Assembly (NCBI GenBank): GCA_946479015.1
Contig: CAMLEQ010000120.1
Span: 1 to 9,663 of the forward strand
Origin: an uncultured Gemmatimonadota bacterium
Lineage (GTDB): Bacteria; Gemmatimonadota; Gemmatimonadetes; Gemmatimonadales; Gemmatimonadaceae
Direction of reading: 5' to 3'
Length of the DNA stretch: 9,663 nucleotides
This document shows positions 1-7,090 of the stretch, in pieces (the first letter of the stretch is position 1; each line of letters starts with the position of its first letter). The notes under the pieces are model-generated. The model was given only the letters and a program-made list of their open reading frames with translations, searched no databases and was not told the DNA's origin. Both the position numbers and the translations under genes were made by a program.

Positions 1-38
1 GCGCGTACGCCGCCGAAGCGAATGGCCCCCGGCGCCAC

Positions 39-159
39 GGCCGAGGAGCCCGAGCAGAGCTCAGCCAGAGCACTCGAGCGCCGCCAAGGCCGAGGAGCCC
101 AAGCGGAACTCGCCCCGGCCAAGGAGGCCGGCCGAGGAGGCCGGCCGAGGAGCCCGAGC
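39..159. repeat. G+C-rich imperfect direct repeats, no gene recognised in 1-207
   Basis: The 17-base unit GGCCGAGGAGCCCGAGC occurs identically at 39-55 and 143-159, and with one change (G to A) at 88-104. Between the last two copies a 13-base block, GGAGGCCGGCCGA, is duplicated in tandem at 123-135 and 136-148. The whole patch lies just past the stop codon of the sulfocyanin-like gene, which is read towards it. A plus-strand reading frame is open here but gives only Ala/Arg/Glu/Pro-rich low-complexity sequence and runs antisense through two good genes, so I do not call it coding. The repeats may be slippage products or an intergenic repeat family. A weak 5-bp hairpin (163-167 with 176-180) is the only terminator-like structure seen after the sulfocyanin stop. 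Confidence 0.6.
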
Positions 160-207
160 GGTGCCCGACACGCCACGGGCGTTGAATGGCGGTCGGGCGA
201 CCGGGGA

Positions 208-762
208 CTACTTCTTCATCGCGTAGCTCGGCGTGCTCGCCGTCGCCGAGACCACGAACTTGATGAACATCCCGCTCGGCGCGTGCCCCGGGACGCCGCA
301 CGCGATCAGGTAGTCGCCCGCCTTCGCGGCCTTGAAGTCCATCGTGTCCGTGCCGCCCGTGGGCAGTCCCGCGGTGACGTCGTTGGTGTACGCACGCGGA
401 ATGGCGGGATCCTGCGGCTGCGCGGGGAGGGGGAACTTGTCGGGGATGATGATCGCCGAGTGCGGGATCGCATCCTTGTTCTCGAAGTCCATGATCACGT
501 GCCACCCCTGCGGCACCGTGATCGTCTGGTCTCCCCTCGCGCCACCGTTGAAGTTCATCCCTCCGTTGGCGCTGCCGAGCGCCGCCGACAGGTGCACGTG
601 CGTGGTCTTGGCGGCCGCATCGTAAGTCATGAACTCGTTCACCTTCACCTCGCCCGACGCCGCCGTCGTCTCCTTCGCGACGGCGCCCTGCGCCGACGCC
701 GCGGCGGCGAGCCCCACCATCATCATCGCGGCCACCAGGGCCGCATTGCGCACTCGAAGCAT
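208..762 (-). CDS. Secreted sulfocyanin-like blue copper protein
   Basis: The 184-aa product is a cupredoxin of the sulfocyanin type: a periplasmic or membrane-attached type 1 copper protein that passes single electrons. Residues 1 to about 24 form a signal peptide, with a hydrophobic Ala/Met/Val core ending in ASAQG. The copper ligands are visible in the expected order: His101 in the IPHSAII stretch, then Cys155, His160 and Met165 in CGVPGHAPSGMF, that is C-x4-H-x4-M. The upstream strand with FNGGARGDQTITVPQGW (about 71-87) also fits the family. The ATG at 762 has GGAG (771-774) eight bases upstream. It is on the same strand as the three-gene cluster above but separated from it by 134 bases, so it probably has its own promoter; I could not pick convincing -35/-10 boxes there. 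The copper fold is clear; the redox partner is unknown. Nitrosocyanin- or auracyanin-type cupredoxins are less likely because of the Cys-His-Met spacing and context. Confidence 0.88.
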   Translation of the reverse strand: MLRVRNAALVAAMMMVGLAAAASAQGAVAKETTAASGEVKVNEFMTYDAAAKTTHVHLSAALGSANGGMNFNGGARGDQTITVPQGWHVIMDFENKDAIPHSAIIIPDKFPLPAQPQDPAIPRAYTNDVTAGLPTGGTDTMDFKAAKAGDYLIACGVPGHAPSGMFIKFVVSATASTPSYAMKK

Positions 763-896
763 CTACAGGTCTCCGGATGTGTGATCGCGCCCGTCCGGGG
801 GGTCGCGACGGCAGGTCGCGCACCCGCCCCCGGCCGGCGTCGCACAAGTGATACCCCGGAGCGGGGCGCGAGGTCAACCGTGGCGCCGGCGCGCCG

Positions 897-2669
<1,773 letters not shown>

Positions 2670-2676
2670 GGCGCAT

Positions 2677-2683
2677 CCTCCCC
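2677..2683 (-). promoter_or_regulatory. Strong ribosome-binding site fixing the acyl-CoA dehydrogenase start
   Basis: On the minus strand GGGGAGG lies seven bases before the ATG at 2669. It settles the start within a frame that is open for almost 200 more codons upstream. A second ATG at 2676-2674, between RBS and start, is in another frame and only 1 base from the SD core, so it is not a credible start. Confidence 0.8.
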
Positions 2684-2686
2684 GGC

Positions 2687-3307
2687 TCAGGCGCCCTGGT
2701 GAATCTCCCAGATGCCGCGCCCGAGCGCCAGCACCCCCACCACGAGGAGCGCCGCCGCCCAGATCAGGTCGAAGTTCACCCACCCGCGCCGCAGCACCGC
2801 GAGGCCGACCTTCCGGTACACGACCCACGCCACCAGCGCCATCACCACGAGCATCGCCGCCGTGTGCACCGCCACCGCGAGCCCGAGCGCGCGCGCGGTG
2901 GCGCCCACCGGCACGCCGGGCGCGGGCCCGGCGATCACCACCAGCACGGGCGCCACCATGAGCCCCGCGCCATGCCCCACCGCCATGAGGAACGACCACG
3001 CCACCAGATCGCGCGCGCCGACGCGCATCCCCACCCACCGCGGATGGCGGTAGTAGCGGCGCAGCTTCCACGCGCCGAAGCCGAGGAGGGCGAGCGCGGC
3101 AATGACGTCCACCACCGCGAACGGCAACACGGCGCCGAGCGCGAGCACCGCTGAGGCCACGAGCACCAGCGCCACGGCGTGTCCCAGCGCGATGAACGGC
3201 AGCGCGAGCCAGATCGCGCGCGTGCTGCGCTGCTGCAGCCCCAGCGCGAGCGCGAACAGCCACCCCATGGCGGGGTTCAGCCCGTGGTACGCGCCGAACC
3301 CCGCCAT
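2687..3307 (-). CDS. Multipass membrane protein with intramembrane histidines, function unassigned
   Basis: The 206-aa product is strongly hydrophobic, with about six membrane segments (roughly 4-24, 31-52, 55-79, 100-126, 137-164, 179-200) joined by short basic loops such as KLRRYYRHPR (81-90). Four histidines lie in or at the edge of membrane segments: His8 in AYHGLNPAMGW, His43 in LGHAVA, His112 in VGHGAGLMVAP and His148 in AVHTAAM, with Asp67 also in a hydrophobic stretch. This layout recalls small metal- or anion-transport families (NicO/RcnA, HupE/UreJ, TauE-like), but I see none of their exact signatures, so I do not assign a substrate. The ATG used lies 23 bases after the SBP56 stop and lacks a clear RBS, so translation is probably coupled. 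An ATG overlapping the SBP56 stop (3333-3331, ATGA) is in the wrong frame; see findings. It sits between SBP56 and the acyl-CoA dehydrogenase in one tight transcription unit. Confidence 0.8.
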   Translation of the reverse strand: MAGFGAYHGLNPAMGWLFALALGLQQRSTRAIWLALPFIALGHAVALVLVASAVLALGAVLPFAVVDVIAALALLGFGAWKLRRYYRHPRWVGMRVGARDLVAWSFLMAVGHGAGLMVAPVLVVIAGPAPGVPVGATARALGLAVAVHTAAMLVVMALVAWVVYRKVGLAVLRRGWVNFDLIWAAALLVVGVLALGRGIWEIHQGA

Positions 3308-3329
3308 CGCGAGCCAGGCGCCCGCGTGC

Positions 3330-4742
3330 TCATGAGGGATAGCAGAAGGTGTCAGTGGACGAATCCCCGCCCTCGAGCCGGATCTGGTGCGGGCGCGTCT
3401 CGCCGCAGTCGAGGAAGAAGCGATCGTCCAGCGCGATCCCGCCCTCCGGATCGACGTCCATCTTCACCATCCACCCGGTGAGGCCGTCGGGATAGAACTG
3501 GTCGTCCCAGGTGCTGTAGAGCGAGTTCGTGAAGTAGACGCGGCGTCCATCGCGGCTGATCTCCACCATTTGCGGCCCACCGAGCAGCGGCCCGGATGCG
3601 GGGTGCGCCTGACGCCGCACGATGCCGCCGATCCGTACCGAGCCGCACATCTTCGGGTGGAACGGGTCGCGCACGTCGTACTGCCGCAACTCGCCCGTCC
3701 CCCAGCACGACACGTACAGGAAGCGGTCGTCGAGGGAGAGGTCGATGTCGCTGATGAGCGGGGGCACCGCCTTGAACGGCTTGAGCGCGGGGGGCAGATC
3801 GTCCTCCGCCGCGGGCTCGGCGGGGATCTCGGCGACCTTCACCGCCTTCCACTCCCGCCCTTCGCGGTACCAGGTCCAGATCGACCCCGACAGGTCCTTC
3901 ACGCTCATCACCACGCCGGCGAAGCCGTACGTCTTCGCGGGATCGTGCGCGGGGCGCAGCTCGAGCACCATCTGGTGCTCGTCGCCCAGATCCACCGTCT
4001 GCTCCAGCGTGCGCCGGCGAAGATCCCAGAAGTGCAGCCGGTGTCCGTAGCGCTTCCCGAGCAGCTCCTCCGGCACCGCTCCATTCTCGAACTGCCGCGG
4101 CAGCCCCCACTCGCTCGTCACCATCACGTCCTGCGCGTAGTGCCACCAGAAATCGTACATCAGGCGCTGGTCGCCGCGGTCGATCTCCCACGGGCCGAGC
4201 ACGTCGAAGCTGTAGTGGTCCATCAGGAAGACGCCGCCGGGACCGCCGTCGCCATTGCCCTGACCGCGCCCCGGCGCCGCGCCGAGCGCGGAGACGTAGA
4301 TCGCATCGGGACCGCAGTGGATCGTGTGCGGGCGGCTGTATCCGGCGCGCTCGAACACCTCCTCCGGCTCGACCACCTTCGCGATCGTCGGGTGCCTGGG
4401 ATCGGGCTTCGTGTCCACGACGTAGATGCGCGAGCTTCGGATCCCCGGCACCACGAGGTAGCGCCGCTCGAGGTGCGGATGCGGCGCGTTCGGGCAGAGT
4501 GCGGAGCTGCACGCGCTCCACCCGAAGTGGTGCAGCTCGTCTCCCGCGTACGGCAGCGAGAGGGAGCTGACGCGCTGCGAGTAGGTGGGCGAGGAGGGAT
4601 CGAGGTCCACGACCCAGAGCTCGTCGGGACGCTCGTTCCGGCCGTAGTTGAGGGCGGCCACATAGCCGTAGCGCTCGGGAGGCGCCTCCATGGCCATGCG
4701 GGCGGAGGGGTAGAAGGACGGGTCCGGTCGCCAGAGCGTCAT
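3330..4742 (-). CDS. Selenium-binding protein 56 / methanethiol oxidase family
   Basis: The 470-aa product matches the SELENBP1/SBP56 family along its length (human SELENBP1 is 472 aa). Family landmarks seen are DELHHFGWSACSS (68-80), SSRIYVVD (about 102-109), YDFWWH followed by VMVTSEWG in the middle, ISDIDLSLDDRFLYVSCWG, LRQYDVRDP, GGPQMVEIS, and FTNSLYSTWDDQFYPDG near the end, closing with GGDSSTDTF. Characterised members oxidise methanethiol to formaldehyde, hydrogen sulfide and hydrogen peroxide, and the bacterial enzyme (MtoX) needs copper. Cys78 corresponds to the selenium-linked cysteine of the human CSSC motif, but the second Cys of that motif is replaced: here it reads CSSALC. No clear signal peptide is seen, so a cytoplasmic location is likely unless the N-terminus is processed; MtoX of Hyphomicrobium is exported. 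The start at 4742 has GGAGG (4748-4752) five bases upstream, preferred over Met16 or Met18. It is first gene of the likely operon with the membrane protein and acyl-CoA dehydrogenase. Confidence 0.93.
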   Translation of the reverse strand: MTLWRPDPSFYPSARMAMEAPPERYGYVAALNYGRNERPDELWVVDLDPSSPTYSQRVSSLSLPYAGDELHHFGWSACSSALCPNAPHPHLERRYLVVPGIRSSRIYVVDTKPDPRHPTIAKVVEPEEVFERAGYSRPHTIHCGPDAIYVSALGAAPGRGQGNGDGGPGGVFLMDHYSFDVLGPWEIDRGDQRLMYDFWWHYAQDVMVTSEWGLPRQFENGAVPEELLGKRYGHRLHFWDLRRRTLEQTVDLGDEHQMVLELRPAHDPAKTYGFAGVVMSVKDLSGSIWTWYREGREWKAVKVAEIPAEPAAEDDLPPALKPFKAVPPLISDIDLSLDDRFLYVSCWGTGELRQYDVRDPFHPKMCGSVRIGGIVRRQAHPASGPLLGGPQMVEISRDGRRVYFTNSLYSTWDDQFYPDGLTGWMVKMDVDPEGGIALDDRFFLDCGETRPHQIRLEGGDSSTDTFCYPS

Positions 4743-4826
4743 CGGTACCTCCCATGGCCGCGCACGCCGATTCCAACGGCATGCTTGTGCTCGCGTCGGT
4801 GCGCGTTAACGTTGCACAATATATGG
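4743..4826. promoter_or_regulatory. Divergent intergenic region with AT-rich island
   Basis: This short region separates the minus-strand SBP56 operon from the plus-strand lipoprotein gene and should hold promoters for both. The stretch 4806-4826 (TTAACGTTGCACAATATAT and neighbours) is the most AT-rich in a window that is otherwise overwhelmingly G+C, as expected for a melting region or a regulator site. It contains the palindromes GTTAAC (4805-4810 area) and AACGTT. I could not fit a well-spaced -35/-10 pair for either strand, so the direction of any promoter is open. The island runs right up to the preferred ATG at 4823, so that gene may be leaderless or may start elsewhere. Confidence 0.4.
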
Positions 4827-5665
4827 GCTCCCTCAGAGGTTTCCTATGGAGCGCCGCCACGCCCGCGGCGCTCGCCGTTCTCCTGGTCGTGATGTGGGCG
4901 TGCGGGCGCGATTCCGCGGCGAGCGAAGGGAGCGACCGTCCTCCGGGGTGCGTGGTGGGAGCGCTCGCGCCGGACGTCGCGCGCACGGGCTCGCTCGACG
5001 CGGGCGCGTGCGCCGTGCGCGACGGCGGACGCTACGCCGACTATTCGCTTCACCTCGACGGCGGACGCCCCTACCTGATCACCGCCACGGGCCGCCCCGA
5101 CAGCGCCTCGAAGCGGACGCGCCGCTACGACGTCGCGCTCCTCACGAGCGATGCGCATCCGAGGGAGCTGCTCGCGGGCTCGGCGTTCGATGGGCGCGCG
5201 CCGGAGCGATCGCAGTCGCAGCTCTTCTTCGTGGCGCCGGCCGACGGTGTGTACATCGTGCGGGTGAGCGGGCGGAAGCCGGAGGACGGTGGGCCGTTCG
5301 CCCTCTCCGTGCGCGCGTGCGGCGGCGGGACGCTCGCCTTCCGCGCGGCGCGCACCGGCACGCTCGGCAAGGGGAGCTGCCTGGAGCAGATGCGCTTCGG
5401 CGCGGACAGCGGCTTCGCCGACCTCTGGCGCATCCATCTCGCGCCGCGGCAGAAGGTGCGCGTGCGCGTCCGCTCCGCGGCGCGCGTGCCACCGTACGTG
5501 CGCATCCACGGCCCCGGGCTGCACGGGGACGAAGCGGACGGCGACGTGGGGCGGCTCACCTTCACCGCGCGCCAGGGTGGGAACTACACCGTGCTGGTGG
5601 GACAGACCGTGTTCGACTCGATCCCGCGCGCCTACACCATCCGCGCGGAGGCGCCGCGCTACTGA
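4823..5665 (+). CDS. Envelope protein with two tandem PPC-like domains, probable lipoprotein
   Basis: The 280-aa product is not one I can name. From the ATG at 4823 it has a short basic start, a hydrophobic stretch (11-26) and Cys27 in VVMWAC, a marginal lipobox, so it is probably a lipoprotein or otherwise exported. The mature part is two copies of one beta-rich domain, about 43-165 and 166-278. Each begins with a Cys, carries ARTG(S/T)L, and has a second Cys exactly 20 residues later (Cys43/Cys63, Cys166/Cys186). Each then has an alternating strand (DYSLHL, LWRIHL) and ends with a YxVxV strand (DGVYIVRVSG, GGNYTVLVG). This pattern resembles bacterial pre-peptidase C-terminal (PPC) beta-sandwich domains, which bind or shield surfaces. 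An in-frame ATG at 4754 lies upstream but would put 23 non-hydrophobic residues before the signal. Neither start has a clear RBS. It diverges from the SBP56 operon; a functional link is unproven. Confidence 0.72.
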   Translation: MGSLRGFLWSAATPAALAVLLVVMWACGRDSAASEGSDRPPGCVVGALAPDVARTGSLDAGACAVRDGGRYADYSLHLDGGRPYLITATGRPDSASKRTRRYDVALLTSDAHPRELLAGSAFDGRAPERSQSQLFFVAPADGVYIVRVSGRKPEDGGPFALSVRACGGGTLAFRAARTGTLGKGSCLEQMRFGADSGFADLWRIHLAPRQKVRVRVRSAARVPPYVRIHGPGLHGDEADGDVGRLTFTARQGGNYTVLVGQTVFDSIPRAYTIRAEAPRY

Positions 5666-5674
5666 CGCATCGAG

Positions 5675-5699
5675 GCGCCGCGCGACGGAGGCGCGGCGC
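5675..5699. terminator. Hairpin between convergent genes, likely bidirectional terminator
   Basis: GCGCCGCGC (5675-5683) and GCGCGGCGC (5691-5699) form a perfect 9-bp stem with a 7-base loop. It starts 10 bases after the plus-strand lipoprotein stop (5665) and ends 9 bases before the minus-strand stop at 5708, the ideal place for a shared terminator. There is no T tract on either side, so it would be a non-canonical or Rho-assisted terminator. Confidence 0.6.
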
Positions 5700-5707
5700 G
5701 CCCGCGG

Positions 5708-5998
5708 TCAGCGCTCGTCGGCGTACGGGGAGGGGCCGTTCGGCGCCACCTCGAACGCCTGCACGATGGGCGTGAACTCGCCCCAGCCGCGGTCGTCGAT
5801 CCCCCCCACCACGCGGAGTGCCCCACCGGGCTCGCCGGTCCAGCCGGCCTGCACGAGGAGCTGATAGCGCTTCCCGGAAGGGGCGACGACCTCTTCGGCC
5901 ACCGGCGCCATGAGGAGGTCCTGGAGCTCATCGTGAGATCGTACGCGGTACGCCTCGAGGCAGGCGTGCAGGAGCGATTCGGCCTCCGTCCTGTCCAT
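5708..5998 (-). CDS. Small conserved-type hypothetical protein, 96 aa
   Basis: The acidic 96-aa product has an N-terminal helix rich in acidic residues (MDRTEAESLLHACLEAYR, 1-18), then SHDELQDLL, a GKRYQLLVQAGW strand (about 42-53), and GALRVVGGIDDRGWGEFTP (59-77), and ends in a polar tail. The layout of helix, then strand pair, then GxIDDxGW resembles a family of small uncharacterised bacterial proteins I have seen in planctomycete-like and other environmental genomes, but I know no function for them. No signal peptide or membrane segment is visible, so it should be cytoplasmic. No clear RBS precedes the ATG at 5998. It follows the BON-domain gene by 114 bases on the same strand and shares a hairpin terminator with the convergent lipoprotein gene. 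Coding status is supported by family-like composition and by the lack of a better frame. Confidence 0.75.
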   Translation of the reverse strand: MDRTEAESLLHACLEAYRVRSHDELQDLLMAPVAEEVVAPSGKRYQLLVQAGWTGEPGGALRVVGGIDDRGWGEFTPIVQAFEVAPNGPSPYADER

Positions 5999-6081
5999 GC
6001 GCGAGCGGTGTGGGAGAGGGTGGTCGGGTGAGCGGGTGAGGCGCGCGGTGCCGGCGGCGGCGTCCGCGTCGGCTGAAGGAT

Positions 6082-6099
6082 GCGCGACGCGCGTCGCGC
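6082..6099. repeat. Perfect 18-bp palindrome after the BON gene
   Basis: GCGCGACGCGCGTCGCGC at 6082-6099 reads the same on both strands. It begins 13 bases past the stop of the BON-domain gene in the direction of that gene. As RNA it could fold into a 7-bp stem with a 4-base loop, so it may act as a terminator; as DNA it could be a dimer-binding site upstream of the 96-aa gene. No T tract follows. Confidence 0.5.
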
Positions 6100-6112
6100 T
6101 CGCCAGCGGGGC

Positions 6113-6667
6113 TCAGTGCCCGATCGTGAGCCGGTTGTGTACGTCGTGGACGCCGTTCACCCGCTCGGCCACGTCTTCCGCGCGGCGCTTCGCGCGGCGG
6201 TCGACGACGCTGCCGGTGAGCGTGACCTCGCCATCGACCACGCGCACCTCGACGTCGCTCGCATCCACCTCCGGATCGCGCGTGAGCGCCTCGTTGACGT
6301 CCTCCTCGATGCGCGCGTCTGGGCGTCGCCAGTTGCGCGGACCGCGTCCCGCGTGGCTCCGCTGCGGCGACGACGACGAGCCCGCGGCGGGCGCGCCGTA
6401 ATCACCCTCCGGGCCGAACCCGCCCACGCGATTGATGCTCGGCGCCCCTTCCATCCCGTGGCCGATCAGGCCGCGAGCGGCTCCCACTCCCCACACGGGG
6501 CGGCGCTCCGCGGCCCAGTTCCCGCTCGGATCGTAGCCGTCCGGGCCATTGCTGGCGCGGTAGGGTGGGCGCACATCGGGGGTGGAGCCTCGCGGATCCC
6601 ACCGTCGAGGCACGAGGTCATCGAGATCCCACGCGCGCTCGGCGCGGCGCCAACCGGAATTCGCCAT
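6113..6667 (-). CDS. BON-domain protein with long polar N-terminus
   Basis: The 184-aa product carries one C-terminal BON domain (about 118-182): an amphipathic helix RIEEDVNEALTRDPEVD, the strand pair DVEVRVVDGEVTLTGSV (138-154), a basic helix DRRAKRRAEDVAERV, and the closing VHDVHNRLTI. BON domains occur in osmotic-stress and outer-membrane proteins such as OsmY and are thought to bind membranes or ligands. Residues 1-115 are polar and Gly/Pro/Arg/Trp-rich, with WRRAERAWDLDD near the start, and look disordered. There is no signal peptide, so unlike OsmY this one is likely cytoplasmic or uses another route. GGGAG (6676-6680) lies eight bases before the ATG at 6667. It sits between two small hypotheticals on the same strand. 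A stress-related role is a family-based guess. Confidence 0.85.
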   Translation of the reverse strand: MANSGWRRAERAWDLDDLVPRRWDPRGSTPDVRPPYRASNGPDGYDPSGNWAAERRPVWGVGAARGLIGHGMEGAPSINRVGGFGPEGDYGAPAAGSSSSPQRSHAGRGPRNWRRPDARIEEDVNEALTRDPEVDASDVEVRVVDGEVTLTGSVVDRRAKRRAEDVAERVNGVHDVHNRLTIGH

Positions 6668-6690
6668 CTCCTCTGCTCCCGTTGCGGTCC

Positions 6691-6719
6691 TGAATGAAGA
6701 GAGGGGGCGTTCAAGCCCC
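6691..6719 (-). terminator. Weak hairpin with T-rich tail after the 72-aa gene
   Basis: GGGGC (6704-6708) and GCCCC (6715-6719) form a 5-bp stem with a 6-base loop. Read on the minus strand it is followed by the pyrimidine-rich CTCTCTTCATTCA, the nearest thing to a U tract in the window. It lies between the 72-aa gene (stop at 6757) and the BON gene (start at 6667), so it could limit read-through. The stem is short. Confidence 0.35.
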
Positions 6720-6756
6720 GGACCGGCGAGAGCGGAGGAGCGCGAATGCCGGCGCG

Positions 6757-6975
6757 TCAGTCCGCGCGGGGCTCCTGGATCGCGCGCTCGATGCGGGCCG
6801 CGATGTCGCGCAGCGCGGCCGCGGAGCGGACGGCGGCGACACGGTCGCCGCGCTGGTCGCTGGCCACGATCGCGTCCGCCGCGCGCCGCAGCGCCGCCAC
6901 GTCATCGGACGTGAACGGACGGCTGCGCACCGGCTCTGCCTCGCCGGCGGGCGGCTCCATGGTGGTCGCTGCCAT
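6757..6975 (-). CDS. Small helical hypothetical protein, 72 aa
   Basis: The frame is open well upstream, but the ATG at 6975 has AGGAG (6985-6989) nine bases before it and gives a compact 72-aa product. Residues 1-22 are polar and Pro/Glu-rich; 23-68 are predicted to be helical, with alternating Ala/Val and charged residues (DDVAALRRAADAIV, then AAVRSAAALRDIAARIERAI) that could pair as a helical hairpin. No signal, membrane segment or known motif is visible. It is divergent from the deacylase gene, with 115 bases between starts, and upstream of the BON gene on the same strand. I do not recognise the family. Coding is supported by the RBS and the well-formed amphipathic helices, but another frame on the opposite strand cannot be fully excluded. 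Confidence 0.5.
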   Translation of the reverse strand: MAATTMEPPAGEAEPVRSRPFTSDDVAALRRAADAIVASDQRGDRVAAVRSAAALRDIAARIERAIQEPRAD

Positions 6976-7090
6976 TGGTGCGGACTCCTGCGGTCGGGAG
7001 GTCGATGGATGAAAATGGCGTGCCATGCGCCGAGCGTCCAGCGCGCGCCGCTTCTGGTGGAGTCCGCTACGCGCGCGCATCATTGGCGCC

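Noticed and set aside
854..866. 5-bp hairpin CCCCG-GAG-CGGGG between the sulfocyanin-like gene and the acyl-CoA dehydrogenase
   Set aside because: Too short and without a T tract; common by chance at this composition.
2670..3263. Upstream extension of the acyl-CoA dehydrogenase by 198 codons
   Set aside because: The extra part is low-complexity Arg/Ala/Gly sequence lying over the membrane-protein gene; the strong RBS and family-like start at 2669 decide against it.
4754..4822. Earlier start for the two-domain lipoprotein candidate
   Set aside because: It would add 23 residues ahead of the signal peptide, has no RBS, and lies over the SBP56 RBS region.
3352..4986. Second long minus-strand frame over the SBP56 gene
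   Set aside because: It is the Arg/Ala-rich shadow of SBP56, which has full-length family motifs and a good RBS.
6080..6697. Plus-strand frame opposite the BON gene
   Set aside because: The minus-strand frame has a recognisable BON domain and an RBS; the plus-strand frame has neither.
7025..7090. Earlier start for the deacylase
   Set aside because: It adds 22 Arg-rich residues before an otherwise perfect lipoprotein signal and has no RBS.
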